Assembly: GCF_014287635.1 (NCBI RefSeq)
Contig: NZ_JACOPH010000017.1
Span: 1 to 47,991 of the forward strand
DNA: 47,991 bases
Reading direction: 5' to 3'
From: Roseburia zhanii
Lineage (GTDB): Bacteria > Bacillota > Clostridia > Lachnospirales > Lachnospiraceae
Positions 1 to 8,358 of the stretch are shown here, one piece after another. Within the stretch, counting starts at the first letter, position 1; each line of letters begins with the position of its first letter. The notes below the pieces were generated by a model. It was not told where the DNA came from and searched no databases. It worked only from the letters and a program-made list of their open reading frames with translations. Made by a program: the position numbers and the translations under genes.

Positions 1-45
1 CCTAGTGTAGAAAATATAGCACAATAGCACATATCGCTACGAAAC

Positions 46-94
46 AAAAAACGGCTGCTAGCCTTGATTTTACTGTCTATACAACCGTTTTTTT
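46..94 (+). terminator. terminator-like hairpin at the window edge
   Basis: An A-rich arm ending in CGG (46-54) pairs with CCG followed by a T run (85-94), around a long loop of about 30 bases. A competing inner stem GGCT/AGCC lies at 53-63. A plus-strand transcript entering from the left could end here, but no upstream gene is visible. The long loop makes this uncertain. Confidence 0.4.
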
Positions 95-140
95 ACTTCC
101 CAACTGTCAAAGATGGGATGGTATTTTCTCCCAAAAGTCA

Positions 141-167
141 AAAAAAACTGCAAAGACAGTCGTTTTT
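141..167 (-). terminator. weak terminator after the MntP-like gene
   Basis: On the minus strand the short stem ACTG/CAGT (157-160 with 147-150) has a six-base loop and is followed by a run of T. It starts about 20 bp past the stop of the MntP-like gene and would end the multi-gene transcript running from 7.4 kb to here. The stem is short, so efficiency is unclear. Confidence 0.45.
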
Positions 168-188
168 ACCTGCCTTTACAGCCTTTAC

Positions 189-776
189 CTATATTCTTGT
201 CAATACATACTGAATGAGTACATCAATGCCGGCTGCCCATAATAAAACAGCTCCTATTCCGTATGCTTTCTTTTTCTGTTCAAATCCAAAGCGGTATCCT
301 GTGTAAACACCTGCGATCACCATTAACAGTGAACAGACCCCCAGTAAAAGGATACATGCTCTCATACGAATCTCCATGAGTCCAAATGCAAATCCTGCAA
401 GCAGAGTATAGATTCCTGTTCCGACAATCCCCAGCAGGATTTTTTTCCAGCTGAACGTATCCTGCCTGTGTTCATAGATACGTTCATTGCGGACTGCCTT
501 TATGATCAGATGAACCCCTAAGCCTGCAAAAATGATCGCTGCGATCACATTCGAAAGCAGTATCTCATTTTCTGCAACACCTTCCTGACGCATCAGCCGT
601 CCGGAACCTAAACTGCCTAAATATAATACAGCCATCTGGAATACAACTGTAAGAATACTGATCTCTGCCAGTTTCTTTTTATCAATTTTTGCAACCACAG
701 AGCCTTCACACTCCATGGTTGCAAAGATATCTAAGGATACACCGCCTATTATCAACAGATTTTCTATCCAGTTCAT
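189..776 (-). CDS. MntP/YtaF-like integral membrane protein (putative manganese efflux family)
   Basis: A 195-residue protein with about six hydrophobic segments. The first segment carries Gly-Val-Ser-Leu-Asp-Ile-Phe-Ala, which resembles the family signature with its membrane-embedded Asp (Asp16). The length fits MntP proteins. The second conserved acidic motif expected in the fourth segment (of the type Ser-Ile-Asp-Ala) is not seen; the equivalent stretch reads Gly-Thr-Gly-Ile-Tyr-Thr-Leu-Leu. Metal export is therefore doubtful and it may be a divergent paralogue. The ATG at 776 has AAAGGAG upstream. Only 18 bp separate it from the preceding coiled-coil gene, so it is probably the last gene of that operon. 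No yybP-ykoY manganese riboswitch is visible in front of it. Confidence 0.6.
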   Translation of the reverse strand: MNWIENLLIIGGVSLDIFATMECEGSVVAKIDKKKLAEISILTVVFQMAVLYLGSLGSGRLMRQEGVAENEILLSNVIAAIIFAGLGVHLIIKAVRNERIYEHRQDTFSWKKILLGIVGTGIYTLLAGFAFGLMEIRMRACILLLGVCSLLMVIAGVYTGYRFGFEQKKKAYGIGAVLLWAAGIDVLIQYVLTRI

Positions 777-794
777 AAGCGTATCTCCTTTGTA

Positions 795-3197
795 TTATTT
801 TATTTCTTCTGACTTGATGATGAATTTTACATCTCCGGTCACTTTGTCAGATTTTCCTGCAAAGCTGTCATATCCTTTTCCTGCATCTACAACTTTCTGA
901 AGTCTGTCAACAAATGGTTTGATATCTCCGGTATAGCTGTTGACTAATTTTTCAATTCCTTCTTCATCGAATTTAACGATACCGTCTGCTAATTCTTCAG
1001 AACCATCTTTTAACTTGCCGATACCATCAACCAACTGGTTTTTACCATCGGTTAATTTTGCTGCACCGCTGTTTAATTCATCATTCTTAGATGCAAGTGT
1101 CTGGCTTCCTGTATACAATTTATCGATTCCAGATGTCAATTCCGGCATCTTTCCTGACATACCATTGACTGCTGTATCTAAAGCTGACATTCCGCTTACT
1201 AAGCTGTAGCCTGTTTTCTTATCTTTCTTCTCAATGCTTGCTGCGATCTGTTTCTTCGCTGATTCTGCACCTTCTACAGCTGCCTGGCCTGCTGCTGTTC
1301 CTGCGGCTGTCTTAGCGGCTGTTTTTACACTTTCTGCTACGGATGTACCTATAGAATCTTTTGCCTGTGCTGCAACGCCTCTGACAGTTGATTCAGCAGT
1401 CTGCGGTGCAACCTGTGTTGCTGTTGCAACTGCTACCTGTCCGGCACTCTCTGTGATCGCCTGCTGTAATCCGGCAGATACATTTGCTGCTGCGGCTGCT
1501 CCTGCTGCCTGTGCTCCTCCATCATTTAGCATCACATCTGCGGTTGCTGCTCCGACTAAAGTAGACTGCATTGCACTGATCTGCTCTGCGGTAAATCCTG
1601 CTGCTGTGTACTTTGCGATCATTTCCTGTACTTTTGCCTGAATTGCTGCCTGACCTGCTTCAGACTGTGCATACTGCATCTGTCCTGCTGCTTGTGCTGC
1701 ACTTGCGATCTGGGAAAGCTGTGACTGGACGGCTGCATTCTGGGAAAGCTGTGCTGCTGCCTGTGCTTTTGCCTGCTCAGAGATCTGTCCTGCCTGCGCC
1801 TGAACGGTTGCTGCTGCCTGATCTTTGACTGCTGCGATATTTGCATCAGATGTTAAAGTACCTGCAAACTGTTCCCCTGCAGTTGCTTTGATGTTCTGGT
1901 AACTCTGTGCATTATTGGTATCTGCAAACTGTGCCTCAACTGCTTTTTCTGCTGCTGCTTTTGCTGTCTGCATAGCTGCATTCTTTTCGTCACTGCTCAT
2001 TGCTGTGTTTAAAGATTTATCTAATAATTTCACACCGCTATTCAATGTGCTGACACTTGATGTAAGCTGTGAAACACCATTGACTAACGTTGTGCTCTGT
2101 GATTTTAAAGTTCCGATTCCGTCTGCTAAGGTCTTTGTTCCTGCTGTATAAGCACTGATACCACTCTGTAAGGAATCCATTCCTGTGGAAAATTCACCCA
2201 CACTGTCACTTAAAGTACCAAGTCCGTCTGAAAGATCTCCGGAACCATCTTTTAACTGATCCATGGCATCTGTCACATCATCTACTTTATCATCGATCTC
2301 TGAAGTATCAACGGTCTTATCAGACATTAAATCTGAGCAGCCGCTGACAACACTCATGATCGTGCTTAACTTAAAGTCTTTTACATCGGCTGTCATTTCT
2401 ACATATTCCGGGATTGTTACATCATCTGTAAAGTCGCTGTCGGTAACCTGTAAACTTTCTTTTAATCCCGGAAGGGCTGTTCCTACTACCATGTTGTTAT
2501 TTCCATTGGATATGACTTTTCCGTTGGTTACTTTGATGTTTGTGAAGTCTTCATTCAATACCATACCGGAGATTACCATGAATGGTACATAAACATCACC
2601 GTCTTTTTCGTTATTGGTATAATCAATACGGATCTTTACTTTTCCGCTCTGTCCTGCTAATTTATCCGGCTCGATTTTCTTACCATCTAAGTAATAGGTG
2701 ATCTTTGTTGTTACCGGAGATTCTTTTGTGGTTGTTCCCTGATAATAAATATCATTACCGTCTGCTTTCCATTTTACGGAATCACCAGACTGTGTGAACG
2801 TTTCATCTCCTTTGACATTCTTGATATCTTTCAGATCAGATACATCTTCTAAGGTATCTGTTCCATCGAGGTTTTTCAGCCATTCACTGACGATCGTGGA
2901 TTTTGCATTACCGGCAGCATCTGTGATCACATATACAGTTTCATCTTTTCCAACGGTATCTTCTGCATCATCACTGTTATCTTTTGCCGTTGTATCTGTT
3001 TTCTTTGTAGTATCCTTTGTATCTTTCGTATCAATCTTTGTTTCTGTAGATTCTACTGTTTCTGTCTTTGTGCTCTTTGCTGCGTATACATTATATACGG
3101 TTGCGCTGCTGCTTACGACTGCAACGGTTAAAACACCTGCTACGATACGGATCATATATTTATTTTTGAATCTGTTTTTTAACTCTGCTAATTTCAT
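795..3197 (-). CDS. secreted Ala/Gln-rich coiled-coil protein, partner of the MMPL transporter
   Basis: An 800-residue protein. Residues 1-40 form a signal sequence or single N-terminal membrane anchor ending near Tyr-Ala-Ala. A Thr/Lys/Asp-rich linker follows (to about 90), then a globular beta-rich part (about 90-290). The rest is heptad-like: segments with the repeating pattern Leu-x-Asp-Gly-x-x-x-Leu (about 310-390 and 690-760) flank a very Ala/Gln-rich helix (about 420-650). The Leu-x-Asp-Gly repeats resemble the extracytoplasmic part of YhgE/Pip proteins, but the C-terminal membrane domain of that family is absent. It lies 27 bp downstream of the MMPL gene, so the two probably act together at the cell surface. 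Exact function is unknown; similar proteins next to MMPL genes are common in Lachnospiraceae (from memory). Confidence 0.6.
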   Translation of the reverse strand: MKLAELKNRFKNKYMIRIVAGVLTVAVVSSSATVYNVYAAKSTKTETVESTETKIDTKDTKDTTKKTDTTAKDNSDDAEDTVGKDETVYVITDAAGNAKSTIVSEWLKNLDGTDTLEDVSDLKDIKNVKGDETFTQSGDSVKWKADGNDIYYQGTTTKESPVTTKITYYLDGKKIEPDKLAGQSGKVKIRIDYTNNEKDGDVYVPFMVISGMVLNEDFTNIKVTNGKVISNGNNNMVVGTALPGLKESLQVTDSDFTDDVTIPEYVEMTADVKDFKLSTIMSVVSGCSDLMSDKTVDTSEIDDKVDDVTDAMDQLKDGSGDLSDGLGTLSDSVGEFSTGMDSLQSGISAYTAGTKTLADGIGTLKSQSTTLVNGVSQLTSSVSTLNSGVKLLDKSLNTAMSSDEKNAAMQTAKAAAEKAVEAQFADTNNAQSYQNIKATAGEQFAGTLTSDANIAAVKDQAAATVQAQAGQISEQAKAQAAAQLSQNAAVQSQLSQIASAAQAAGQMQYAQSEAGQAAIQAKVQEMIAKYTAAGFTAEQISAMQSTLVGAATADVMLNDGGAQAAGAAAAANVSAGLQQAITESAGQVAVATATQVAPQTAESTVRGVAAQAKDSIGTSVAESVKTAAKTAAGTAAGQAAVEGAESAKKQIAASIEKKDKKTGYSLVSGMSALDTAVNGMSGKMPELTSGIDKLYTGSQTLASKNDELNSGAAKLTDGKNQLVDGIGKLKDGSEELADGIVKFDEEGIEKLVNSYTGDIKPFVDRLQKVVDAGKGYDSFAGKSDKVTGDVKFIIKSEEIK

Positions 3198-3224
3198 GTT
3201 GTTTCCTCCTATGATAATGAATAA

Positions 3225-5309
3225 TTATTTATTGCTGCTATCCGGTTTGAATCCGATACTTGTATGAAGGATCAGCTTATCAAATACCATGAACATTGCC
3301 GGAAGGATAAATGCTACTACAAACAAACTGATGATCGCACCTCTTGCAAGCAGTGTACACAAGGAACTGATCATATCAATACTTGAATATAAACCTACAC
3401 CAAAGGTTGCTGCGAAGAAACTCAATGCACTGACTAAGATTGACTGTAAGGAACTGTTTAGTGCAGTTGCGATCGCTGATTTCTTATCTGCTCCATGATT
3501 TCTTTCCCGCTTATATTTGTTTGTCATTAAAATTGCATAGTCAACGGTTGCTCCTAACTGGATCGTTCCGATTACGATAGATGCGATAAACGGAAGAACC
3601 GTATGTGTGTAATGCGGAATACCCATATTGATAAAGATTGCAAATTCGATTACCGATACTAAAATAACCGGAAGGGAAATGGATTTTAGTACAACCGCAA
3701 TGATGATAAAGATCAATACGATCGATGCTGCATTTACGACTTTGAAATCTGTGTCTGTGATCGTGATCAGATCTTCTGTACAAGGTGCTTCACCGATCAG
3801 CATTGCGGATTCATCATATTTCTTGACGATCTCACGGATCGCATCACACTGTGCATTGACTTCATCTGTACCTGTCTTATACTCTGACATTACATAGATC
3901 ATCTGGTACTTACCATTATTCAACATCTCTTTGATATCAGATGGAACAAAAGAATCCGGCACCATCGGACCTACAACGGAATCTAAACCTAATGCGAACT
4001 GTACACCGTCTACTTTTTTGATTTCATTTTCCATCTGGTTTGCTGTCTTAGATGGCAGATCACTTGATGCAAGGATCACATGGGTTGCACCCATGTCAAA
4101 ATCACTTTCCAATGCATTTCCTGCTTCTACACTCTCTAAGTTCTCCGGAAGTGTTCCAACCAGATCATAATATACGGAGTTATGATTCTGACCATAGAAC
4201 ATCGGGCCTACAACGACTAAGAATATGATCAGGAATACCACATAATGTTTTGTTACAAAATTTCCGATCTTTCCGATCTGCGGTACGATCGGTCTGTGTT
4301 TTGTCTTTTCGATCGGTTTATCTAAAATCAGGATCATTGCCGGAAGGATCGTTACACAACCGATAACACCAAAGACAACACCCTTTGCCATAACGATTCC
4401 AAGATCCATACCTAAGGTAAATGTCATAAAGCACATTGCAAGGAATCCTGCGATTGTTGTAATGGAACTTCCGACTACAGATGTGATCGTCTGGGAAATC
4501 GCATGTGCCATCGCACGTTTCTTATCTCCCGGATAACGTTCCTGATTTTCTTCATAACTGTGCCATAAGAAAATGGAATAGTCCATTGTAACGGCTAACT
4601 GAAGAACTGCTGCAAGTGCCTGTGTAATAAAGGAAATCTCGCCTGACACAAAGTTTGTTCCTAAGTTATAGATGATCGCCATTCCAATACTTAATAAAAA
4701 GATCACCGGAATTAAGAAGGAATCCATCGTCAGTGCCAATACTAAAATAGATAAGCCTGCTGCGATCACAACATACATGATTGCTTCACTGTTACAGATC
4801 TTTTTAATATCGGTAACGACTGCTGACATACCACTCAATAAGCACTGTCTGTCGGTCAGTCCTCTGATCTCCTCAACCGCATCTAATGTTTCATCGGCTG
4901 ACATGGATGTATCAAATGTAATGATCATCAAAGAACTTCCTGTATCTGCATCATAGAGCATATCTTTCATATCAGATGGAAGTACATCCATTGGAATGGA
5001 GATATCAGCAATGGAACCATACCATAAAACATCTTTGACATGTGCCACATTTTTGATTTCATCTTCAAGTACTGTAATTTCCCTATCTTCCATTCCCGAA
5101 ACAACTGCTACACTGAATGCTCCTGTTCCAAATTCATCTAACAGGATATCCTGCCCCTGCATGGTTTCGATATCTTTTGGAAGATACGAAAGAATATCAT
5201 AATTGATTCTTGTATTCAGATATCCGATCGCTGATGGTATCAGAAGCAGAAGGCTTATGATTAGTATCGGTATCCGGAATTTGACTACTTTTTTTCCAAA
5301 CTTAATCAT
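3225..5309 (-). CDS. MMPL/RND-family transporter
   Basis: A 694-residue polytopic protein with the duplicated RND layout: one N-terminal helix, an extracytoplasmic loop (about 30-170), five or six helices, a second loop (about 380-510) and a second helix bundle. The two family signatures at the paired fourth helices are visible as Met-Asp-Tyr-Ser-Ile-Phe-Leu (first half) and Val-Asp-Tyr-Ala-Ile-Leu-Met (second half); their Asp residues are the proton-relay candidates. MMPL proteins export lipids, glycolipids or other hydrophobic compounds using the proton gradient. It lies downstream of tetR, from which it is separated by two inverted repeats, and directly upstream of the coiled-coil gene. 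The substrate cannot be read from the sequence. Confidence 0.88.
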   Translation of the reverse strand: MIKFGKKVVKFRIPILIISLLLLIPSAIGYLNTRINYDILSYLPKDIETMQGQDILLDEFGTGAFSVAVVSGMEDREITVLEDEIKNVAHVKDVLWYGSIADISIPMDVLPSDMKDMLYDADTGSSLMIITFDTSMSADETLDAVEEIRGLTDRQCLLSGMSAVVTDIKKICNSEAIMYVVIAAGLSILVLALTMDSFLIPVIFLLSIGMAIIYNLGTNFVSGEISFITQALAAVLQLAVTMDYSIFLWHSYEENQERYPGDKKRAMAHAISQTITSVVGSSITTIAGFLAMCFMTFTLGMDLGIVMAKGVVFGVIGCVTILPAMILILDKPIEKTKHRPIVPQIGKIGNFVTKHYVVFLIIFLVVVGPMFYGQNHNSVYYDLVGTLPENLESVEAGNALESDFDMGATHVILASSDLPSKTANQMENEIKKVDGVQFALGLDSVVGPMVPDSFVPSDIKEMLNNGKYQMIYVMSEYKTGTDEVNAQCDAIREIVKKYDESAMLIGEAPCTEDLITITDTDFKVVNAASIVLIFIIIAVVLKSISLPVILVSVIEFAIFINMGIPHYTHTVLPFIASIVIGTIQLGATVDYAILMTNKYKRERNHGADKKSAIATALNSSLQSILVSALSFFAATFGVGLYSSIDMISSLCTLLARGAIISLFVVAFILPAMFMVFDKLILHTSIGFKPDSSNK

Positions 5310-5347
5310 ATCTTTTCATCATCCTCTTTCTTATTTTTCTGTAACTT

Positions 5348-5388
5348 AGTATAAAAAAAAAGATTGAATATGAAAATATTCAATCTTT
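5348..5388 (-). promoter_or_regulatory. 13-bp inverted repeat with T run before the MMPL gene (terminator/attenuator or operator)
   Basis: A perfect 13-bp inverted repeat (5359-5371 with 5376-5388) has a four-base loop and, on the minus strand, is followed by nine T. It has the form of an intrinsic terminator and lies after tetR and 40-50 bp before the MMPL start. The T run leads into TATACT (5348-5353), which would be a good -10 with TTTTCA (5371-5376) as -35 at 17 bp. The same element may therefore end tetR transcription, attenuate MMPL transcription or serve as an operator over a promoter. Confidence 0.6.
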
Positions 5389-5406
5389 CCTGTCTGTTTT
5401 TTGTAA

Positions 5407-5432
5407 ATATACAAATTGGGAGATTTGTATAT
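5407..5432. promoter_or_regulatory. perfect 10-bp inverted repeat, candidate TetR-type operator
   Basis: The arms ATATACAAAT (5407-5416) and ATTTGTATAT (5423-5432) are perfect complements around TGGGAG. The element lies between tetR and the MMPL gene, about 20 bp before the terminator-like hairpin. Its size and symmetry suit a dimeric regulator, with the adjacent TetR protein as the first candidate. It could also be a hairpin in the transcript. Confidence 0.5.
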
Positions 5433-5493
5433 CTGTCGAAAACATTGTATTAAATTTGTTCGTATGATTAAGTGTTCATATGTTGTTATTTTT

Positions 5494-6048
5494 CTAAAAC
5501 AACACATCATCAATCGAAGTCTTCATCACATATTTATAAATCTCAGAGAGCTCCTTCGGTGAAACCGTCATACCACTTTTGATCCATGAAATCACGATCG
5601 AGCACATCGACTGTGCATAATAATCTGCGATACGTTCCGGTGTCAGCCAGTGGAACTTCGGTATCTTATTCTTTGCACTTTTTTCAATGATCTCTAATAA
5701 GATCTCTTTGACACAGCCTTTCGCAATGGATTCAAACGAATTCTGTCCTTCTAACTTGACCGCCTGCATATAAAAATCGCGGTCTTTTTCAATACTTGAA
5801 AACAACAGAACAAATGCTTCTGTTACCATACGGTTCTCGATCAGTATGCCGATCGGTTCTAAAAGTTCTGTTAAGATGATCTTCTCTAACAGTTCATACT
5901 TATCCTGAAAATGATTGTAAAACGTCGGGCGTATCACACCCGCACCATCCGTGATCTCTTTAATGGTGATCTTTTCAATCGGGCAATGCACTGCAAGCTC
6001 TTTAAAACTATTTGCAAGCAGGATATCCACATCATTCTTTCCCTGCAA
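5494..6048 (-). CDS. TetR-family transcriptional regulator
   Basis: A 184-residue protein with an N-terminal helix-turn-helix (about 22-52: Ile-Thr-Ile-Lys-Glu-Ile ... Arg-Pro-Thr-Phe-Tyr-Asn-His-Phe) and an all-helical ligand and dimer domain resembling the DhaS-type C-terminal domain (from memory). The start is TTG at 6048 with GGAGG ten bases upstream; no ATG in frame gives the complete HTH. It lies 38 bp after the MATE gene and upstream of the MMPL cluster. It probably represses one or both transport units, sensing a substrate of the pumps. Candidate operators are the dyad at 7480-7502 and the repeat at 5407-5432. Confidence 0.85.
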   Translation of the reverse strand: MQGKNDVDILLANSFKELAVHCPIEKITIKEITDGAGVIRPTFYNHFQDKYELLEKIILTELLEPIGILIENRMVTEAFVLLFSSIEKDRDFYMQAVKLEGQNSFESIAKGCVKEILLEIIEKSAKNKIPKFHWLTPERIADYYAQSMCSIVISWIKSGMTVSPKELSEIYKYVMKTSIDDVLF

Positions 6049-6086
6049 GGCTACATTTCCTCCGTTTCTCTCTTTTAAGCCTACCT

Positions 6087-7448
6087 TTAAGCTCTTTCTG
6101 TGATCATTTTATCTAAATTTGTCCTGACTTTCTTCATATAATATAGTGTAATGCAAAATGCAGCAATCTCTGCGATCGGGAATGAGAACCATACGGCTGT
6201 CAGATTTCCTGTCAGAGATAAGAGATAAGCTGCCGGAATCAAAATTCCAAGCTGACGTATCAGCGATAAGATCAGGCTATAGACACTTTTTCCAAGTCCC
6301 TGAAATACACCGCTGGCTACAACGGAAATTCCTGCAAATATATAACTTAAACATAAGATACGAAGTGCCGGAACACCGATCTGTAATAAGGTTTCAGATG
6401 CATTGAACAATAACAGCAGTTTGTCCGGTATCAGTTCTGCGGTCAAAAGTCCGATGAACATGATCGTAACACCTGCGATCATACTGCTTTTCATTACTTT
6501 TAAGATTCTCTCTTTATGTCCTGCACCAAAGTTGTATGCCACGATCGGGATCAGACCATTGTTCATGCCGAATACCGGCATAAAGATGAAGCTCTGCAAC
6601 TTGAAGTAGACACCGAATACCGCTACTGCTGTAGATGTAAATCCTAATAAGATCTTATTCATTAAAAATGTCATAACAGAACCGATTGCCTGCATTAAGA
6701 TCGCCGGAACTGCTACTTCATAGATCTGCTTTAAAACGACTGCGTGTGGACGCACCTGTCTGATGGAAAGTGTGATCTCTTTGTTCTGTTTCTGATTAAA
6801 GAAAAATGCAAAAAACATTGCCACGATCTGTCCTGCTACGGTTGCAACTGCCGCACCTGCAATGCCCATTTTCGGGAAGCCGAACAGTCCAAAGATCAGG
6901 ATCGGATCAAAGATCAGATTAATGACTGCACCGGTTGTCTGCGTGATCATCGTACATACGGTTCTTCCTGTTGCCTGCAGCAGACGCTCAAAGCAGAACT
7001 GACCAAACATACCAAAACTACATGCTGTACAGATCAGCAGGTAGGTCTTACCATATTCGATGATCTCCGTAATATCTGTCTGCATCTTAAAAAACATATC
7101 CGAAAACAGCACTCCGATCACCAAAAAGAACAGATAGTTACATAGTGCCAAAAAGACTGCTGTATTTGCTGTCTTATTGGCTTCTTCAAACTTCTTCTCG
7201 CCTAAACGCTTTGACAGCAGGGCATTGACACCGACACCGGTTCCTGCTGCTACAGCGATCATAAAATTCTGCACCGGAAATACCAAGGATACCGCTGTCA
7301 GCGCATACTCATCGATCTGTGCCACAAAGATACTGTCCACAATATTATAAAGTGCCTGTACTAACATGGATATGACCATAGGCAGGGAAATATTGACAAG
7401 CAGTTTATTCACCGGCATCGTTCCCATTTTATTTTCTTTTACTTCCAT
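6087..7448 (-). CDS. MATE-family multidrug efflux transporter
   Basis: A 453-residue protein with about twelve hydrophobic helices in two related halves, typical of MatE/NorM-type Na+ or H+ antiporters. The N-terminal pattern Pro-Val-Asn-Lys-Leu-Leu ... Leu-Pro-Met-Val-Ile-Ser-Met-Leu-Val and the first-helix Asn-Ile-Val-Asp-Ser-Ile-Phe-Val are hallmarks of the clostridial branch. The start at 7448 has AGAGAGG upstream. The gene is followed by tetR after 38 bp, so the two are probably cotranscribed and autoregulated through the dyad 32 bp upstream. Substrates are probably cationic drugs or bile-like toxins; this is inference from the family. Confidence 0.88.
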   Translation of the reverse strand: MEVKENKMGTMPVNKLLVNISLPMVISMLVQALYNIVDSIFVAQIDEYALTAVSLVFPVQNFMIAVAAGTGVGVNALLSKRLGEKKFEEANKTANTAVFLALCNYLFFLVIGVLFSDMFFKMQTDITEIIEYGKTYLLICTACSFGMFGQFCFERLLQATGRTVCTMITQTTGAVINLIFDPILIFGLFGFPKMGIAGAAVATVAGQIVAMFFAFFFNQKQNKEITLSIRQVRPHAVVLKQIYEVAVPAILMQAIGSVMTFLMNKILLGFTSTAVAVFGVYFKLQSFIFMPVFGMNNGLIPIVAYNFGAGHKERILKVMKSSMIAGVTIMFIGLLTAELIPDKLLLLFNASETLLQIGVPALRILCLSYIFAGISVVASGVFQGLGKSVYSLILSLIRQLGILIPAAYLLSLTGNLTAVWFSFPIAEIAAFCITLYYMKKVRTNLDKMITERA

Positions 7449-7479
7449 TTTCTTTTGTTCCTCTCTAGGATAATCACAA

Positions 7480-7502
7480 CGTTCACAGACGGTCTGTAAA
7501 CG
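7480..7502. promoter_or_regulatory. 23-bp near-perfect dyad upstream of the MATE-tetR pair
   Basis: Half-sites ACAGAC (7485-7490) and GTCTGT (7492-7497) flank a single central base. Outer arms CGTT (7480-7483) and AACG (7499-7502) extend the symmetry, with one mismatched pair. It lies between the MATE start and the next upstream gene, where an operator is expected. A TTTACA at its upstream end could be a -35, but the -10 (GATTAT at about 19 bp spacing) is poor. It is probably the TetR operator, by inference from position and symmetry. Confidence 0.6.
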
Positions 7503-7513
7503 CTATGCCTGAT

Positions 7514-7744
7514 CTATTCGTCAAATTCCACCGTCACAAAATAACCTTTCGGTGTTTCTTCTATATTGACCACTTTTCCTTCTTTGGATTTTAATCTTTC
7601 ATTTGCCCTGTAATTTGCAGACATGGCATATGCCTTGCCTAAGGTATAATAATAAGAACTGGGAAGTTTTCCCTCTGTTATAGGAAGAATCTCTCCAATC
7701 TTTAACAGCCCCTGCCGTTCCATCTTAAATTCCATCTGCCGCAT
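7514..7744 (-). CDS. hypothetical small protein (76 aa)
   Basis: A 76-residue soluble, charged protein beginning Met-Arg-Gln-Met-Glu-Phe-Lys, without a recognised domain, signal sequence or cysteines. The C-terminal half (about 45-76: Arg-Leu-Lys-Ser-Lys-Glu-Gly-Lys-Val-Val ... Tyr-Phe-Val-Thr-Val-Glu-Phe-Asp-Glu) looks like a small beta-sheet fold. The start lies one base after the stop of the DUF308 gene, with GAGG nine bases upstream, so translation is likely coupled. It is the last gene of the ATP-grasp/DUF308 operon. Function unknown. Confidence 0.7.
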   Translation of the reverse strand: MRQMEFKMERQGLLKIGEILPITEGKLPSSYYYTLGKAYAMSANYRANERLKSKEGKVVNIEETPKGYFVTVEFDE

Positions 7745-7745
7745 C

Positions 7746-8336
7746 TTATATATCCTCTTCTTCTAAGATCTCGCTGTCTACGGCTTTTGCCTGTGCAAGA
7801 ATACTCTTTGCGGTTTTATTCACACGGCTGATGATCCACAGATCAGACAGCCCGTCATAGATCAGTGCCACACCGACTACCGTGAGGGCAACTGTGATCA
7901 CGCCAAAGCAGTCAATGATACACAAAATACCAAGTGCCATACCAAGCAGTCCTAACAGCAGTATCACCCACCAGTTATCATAACTGCCACGTTTTGTTTC
8001 CAATGCATATTTAAAATCTTCAAATCCATGCACGAACAGTACCACACCGATACCGATCAACAGAAGATTCTCAATACTTGCCGGTCTTAAAAAGATGAAT
8101 ACACCAACAAGTGTAAGTACTAAACCAAGCGGCAGATTGATGCCGTGATTTTCTTTGGTATTCATAAAATAACTGATCACTCTTACCACGCCTAAAACCG
8201 CGATTACTGCTCCGATGAGCTTACATGCTGCGATCGTCACTTTTACCGGCCATAAGATCAGTACCACACCAAATGCAAGACATAAAAGTGCACTGATGAT
8301 CGCATCCATTTTTACTCTCTCAAAAAATTCTTTCAT
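7746..8336 (-). CDS. DUF308 (HdeD-like) membrane protein
   Basis: A 196-residue protein with six hydrophobic helices arranged in three hairpins (about 12-58, 67-110 and 122-170) and a charged cytoplasmic tail ending in acidic residues. This layout and the motif Gly-Val-Val-Leu-Ile-Leu-Trp-Pro in the first helix fit the DUF308 (PF03729) family, to which the E. coli acid-resistance protein HdeD belongs. It lies 22 bp downstream of the ATP-grasp-like gene and abuts the 76-residue gene. The role in this organism is unknown; general membrane stress function is inference. Confidence 0.75.
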   Translation of the reverse strand: MKEFFERVKMDAIISALLCLAFGVVLILWPVKVTIAACKLIGAVIAVLGVVRVISYFMNTKENHGINLPLGLVLTLVGVFIFLRPASIENLLLIGIGVVLFVHGFEDFKYALETKRGSYDNWWVILLLGLLGMALGILCIIDCFGVITVALTVVGVALIYDGLSDLWIISRVNKTAKSILAQAKAVDSEILEEEDI

Positions 8337-8358
8337 AACTAATCCTCCTTATCCTATG

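Noticed and set aside
777..794. Manganese riboswitch before the MntP-like gene
   Set aside because: Only 18 bp separate it from the upstream gene and no yybP-ykoY-like structure is visible.
1234..1641. Ala-rich 135-codon frame on the plus strand
   Set aside because: It lies opposite the Ala/Gln-rich coiled-coil gene; the composition is a mirror of that gene and no ribosome binding site is present.
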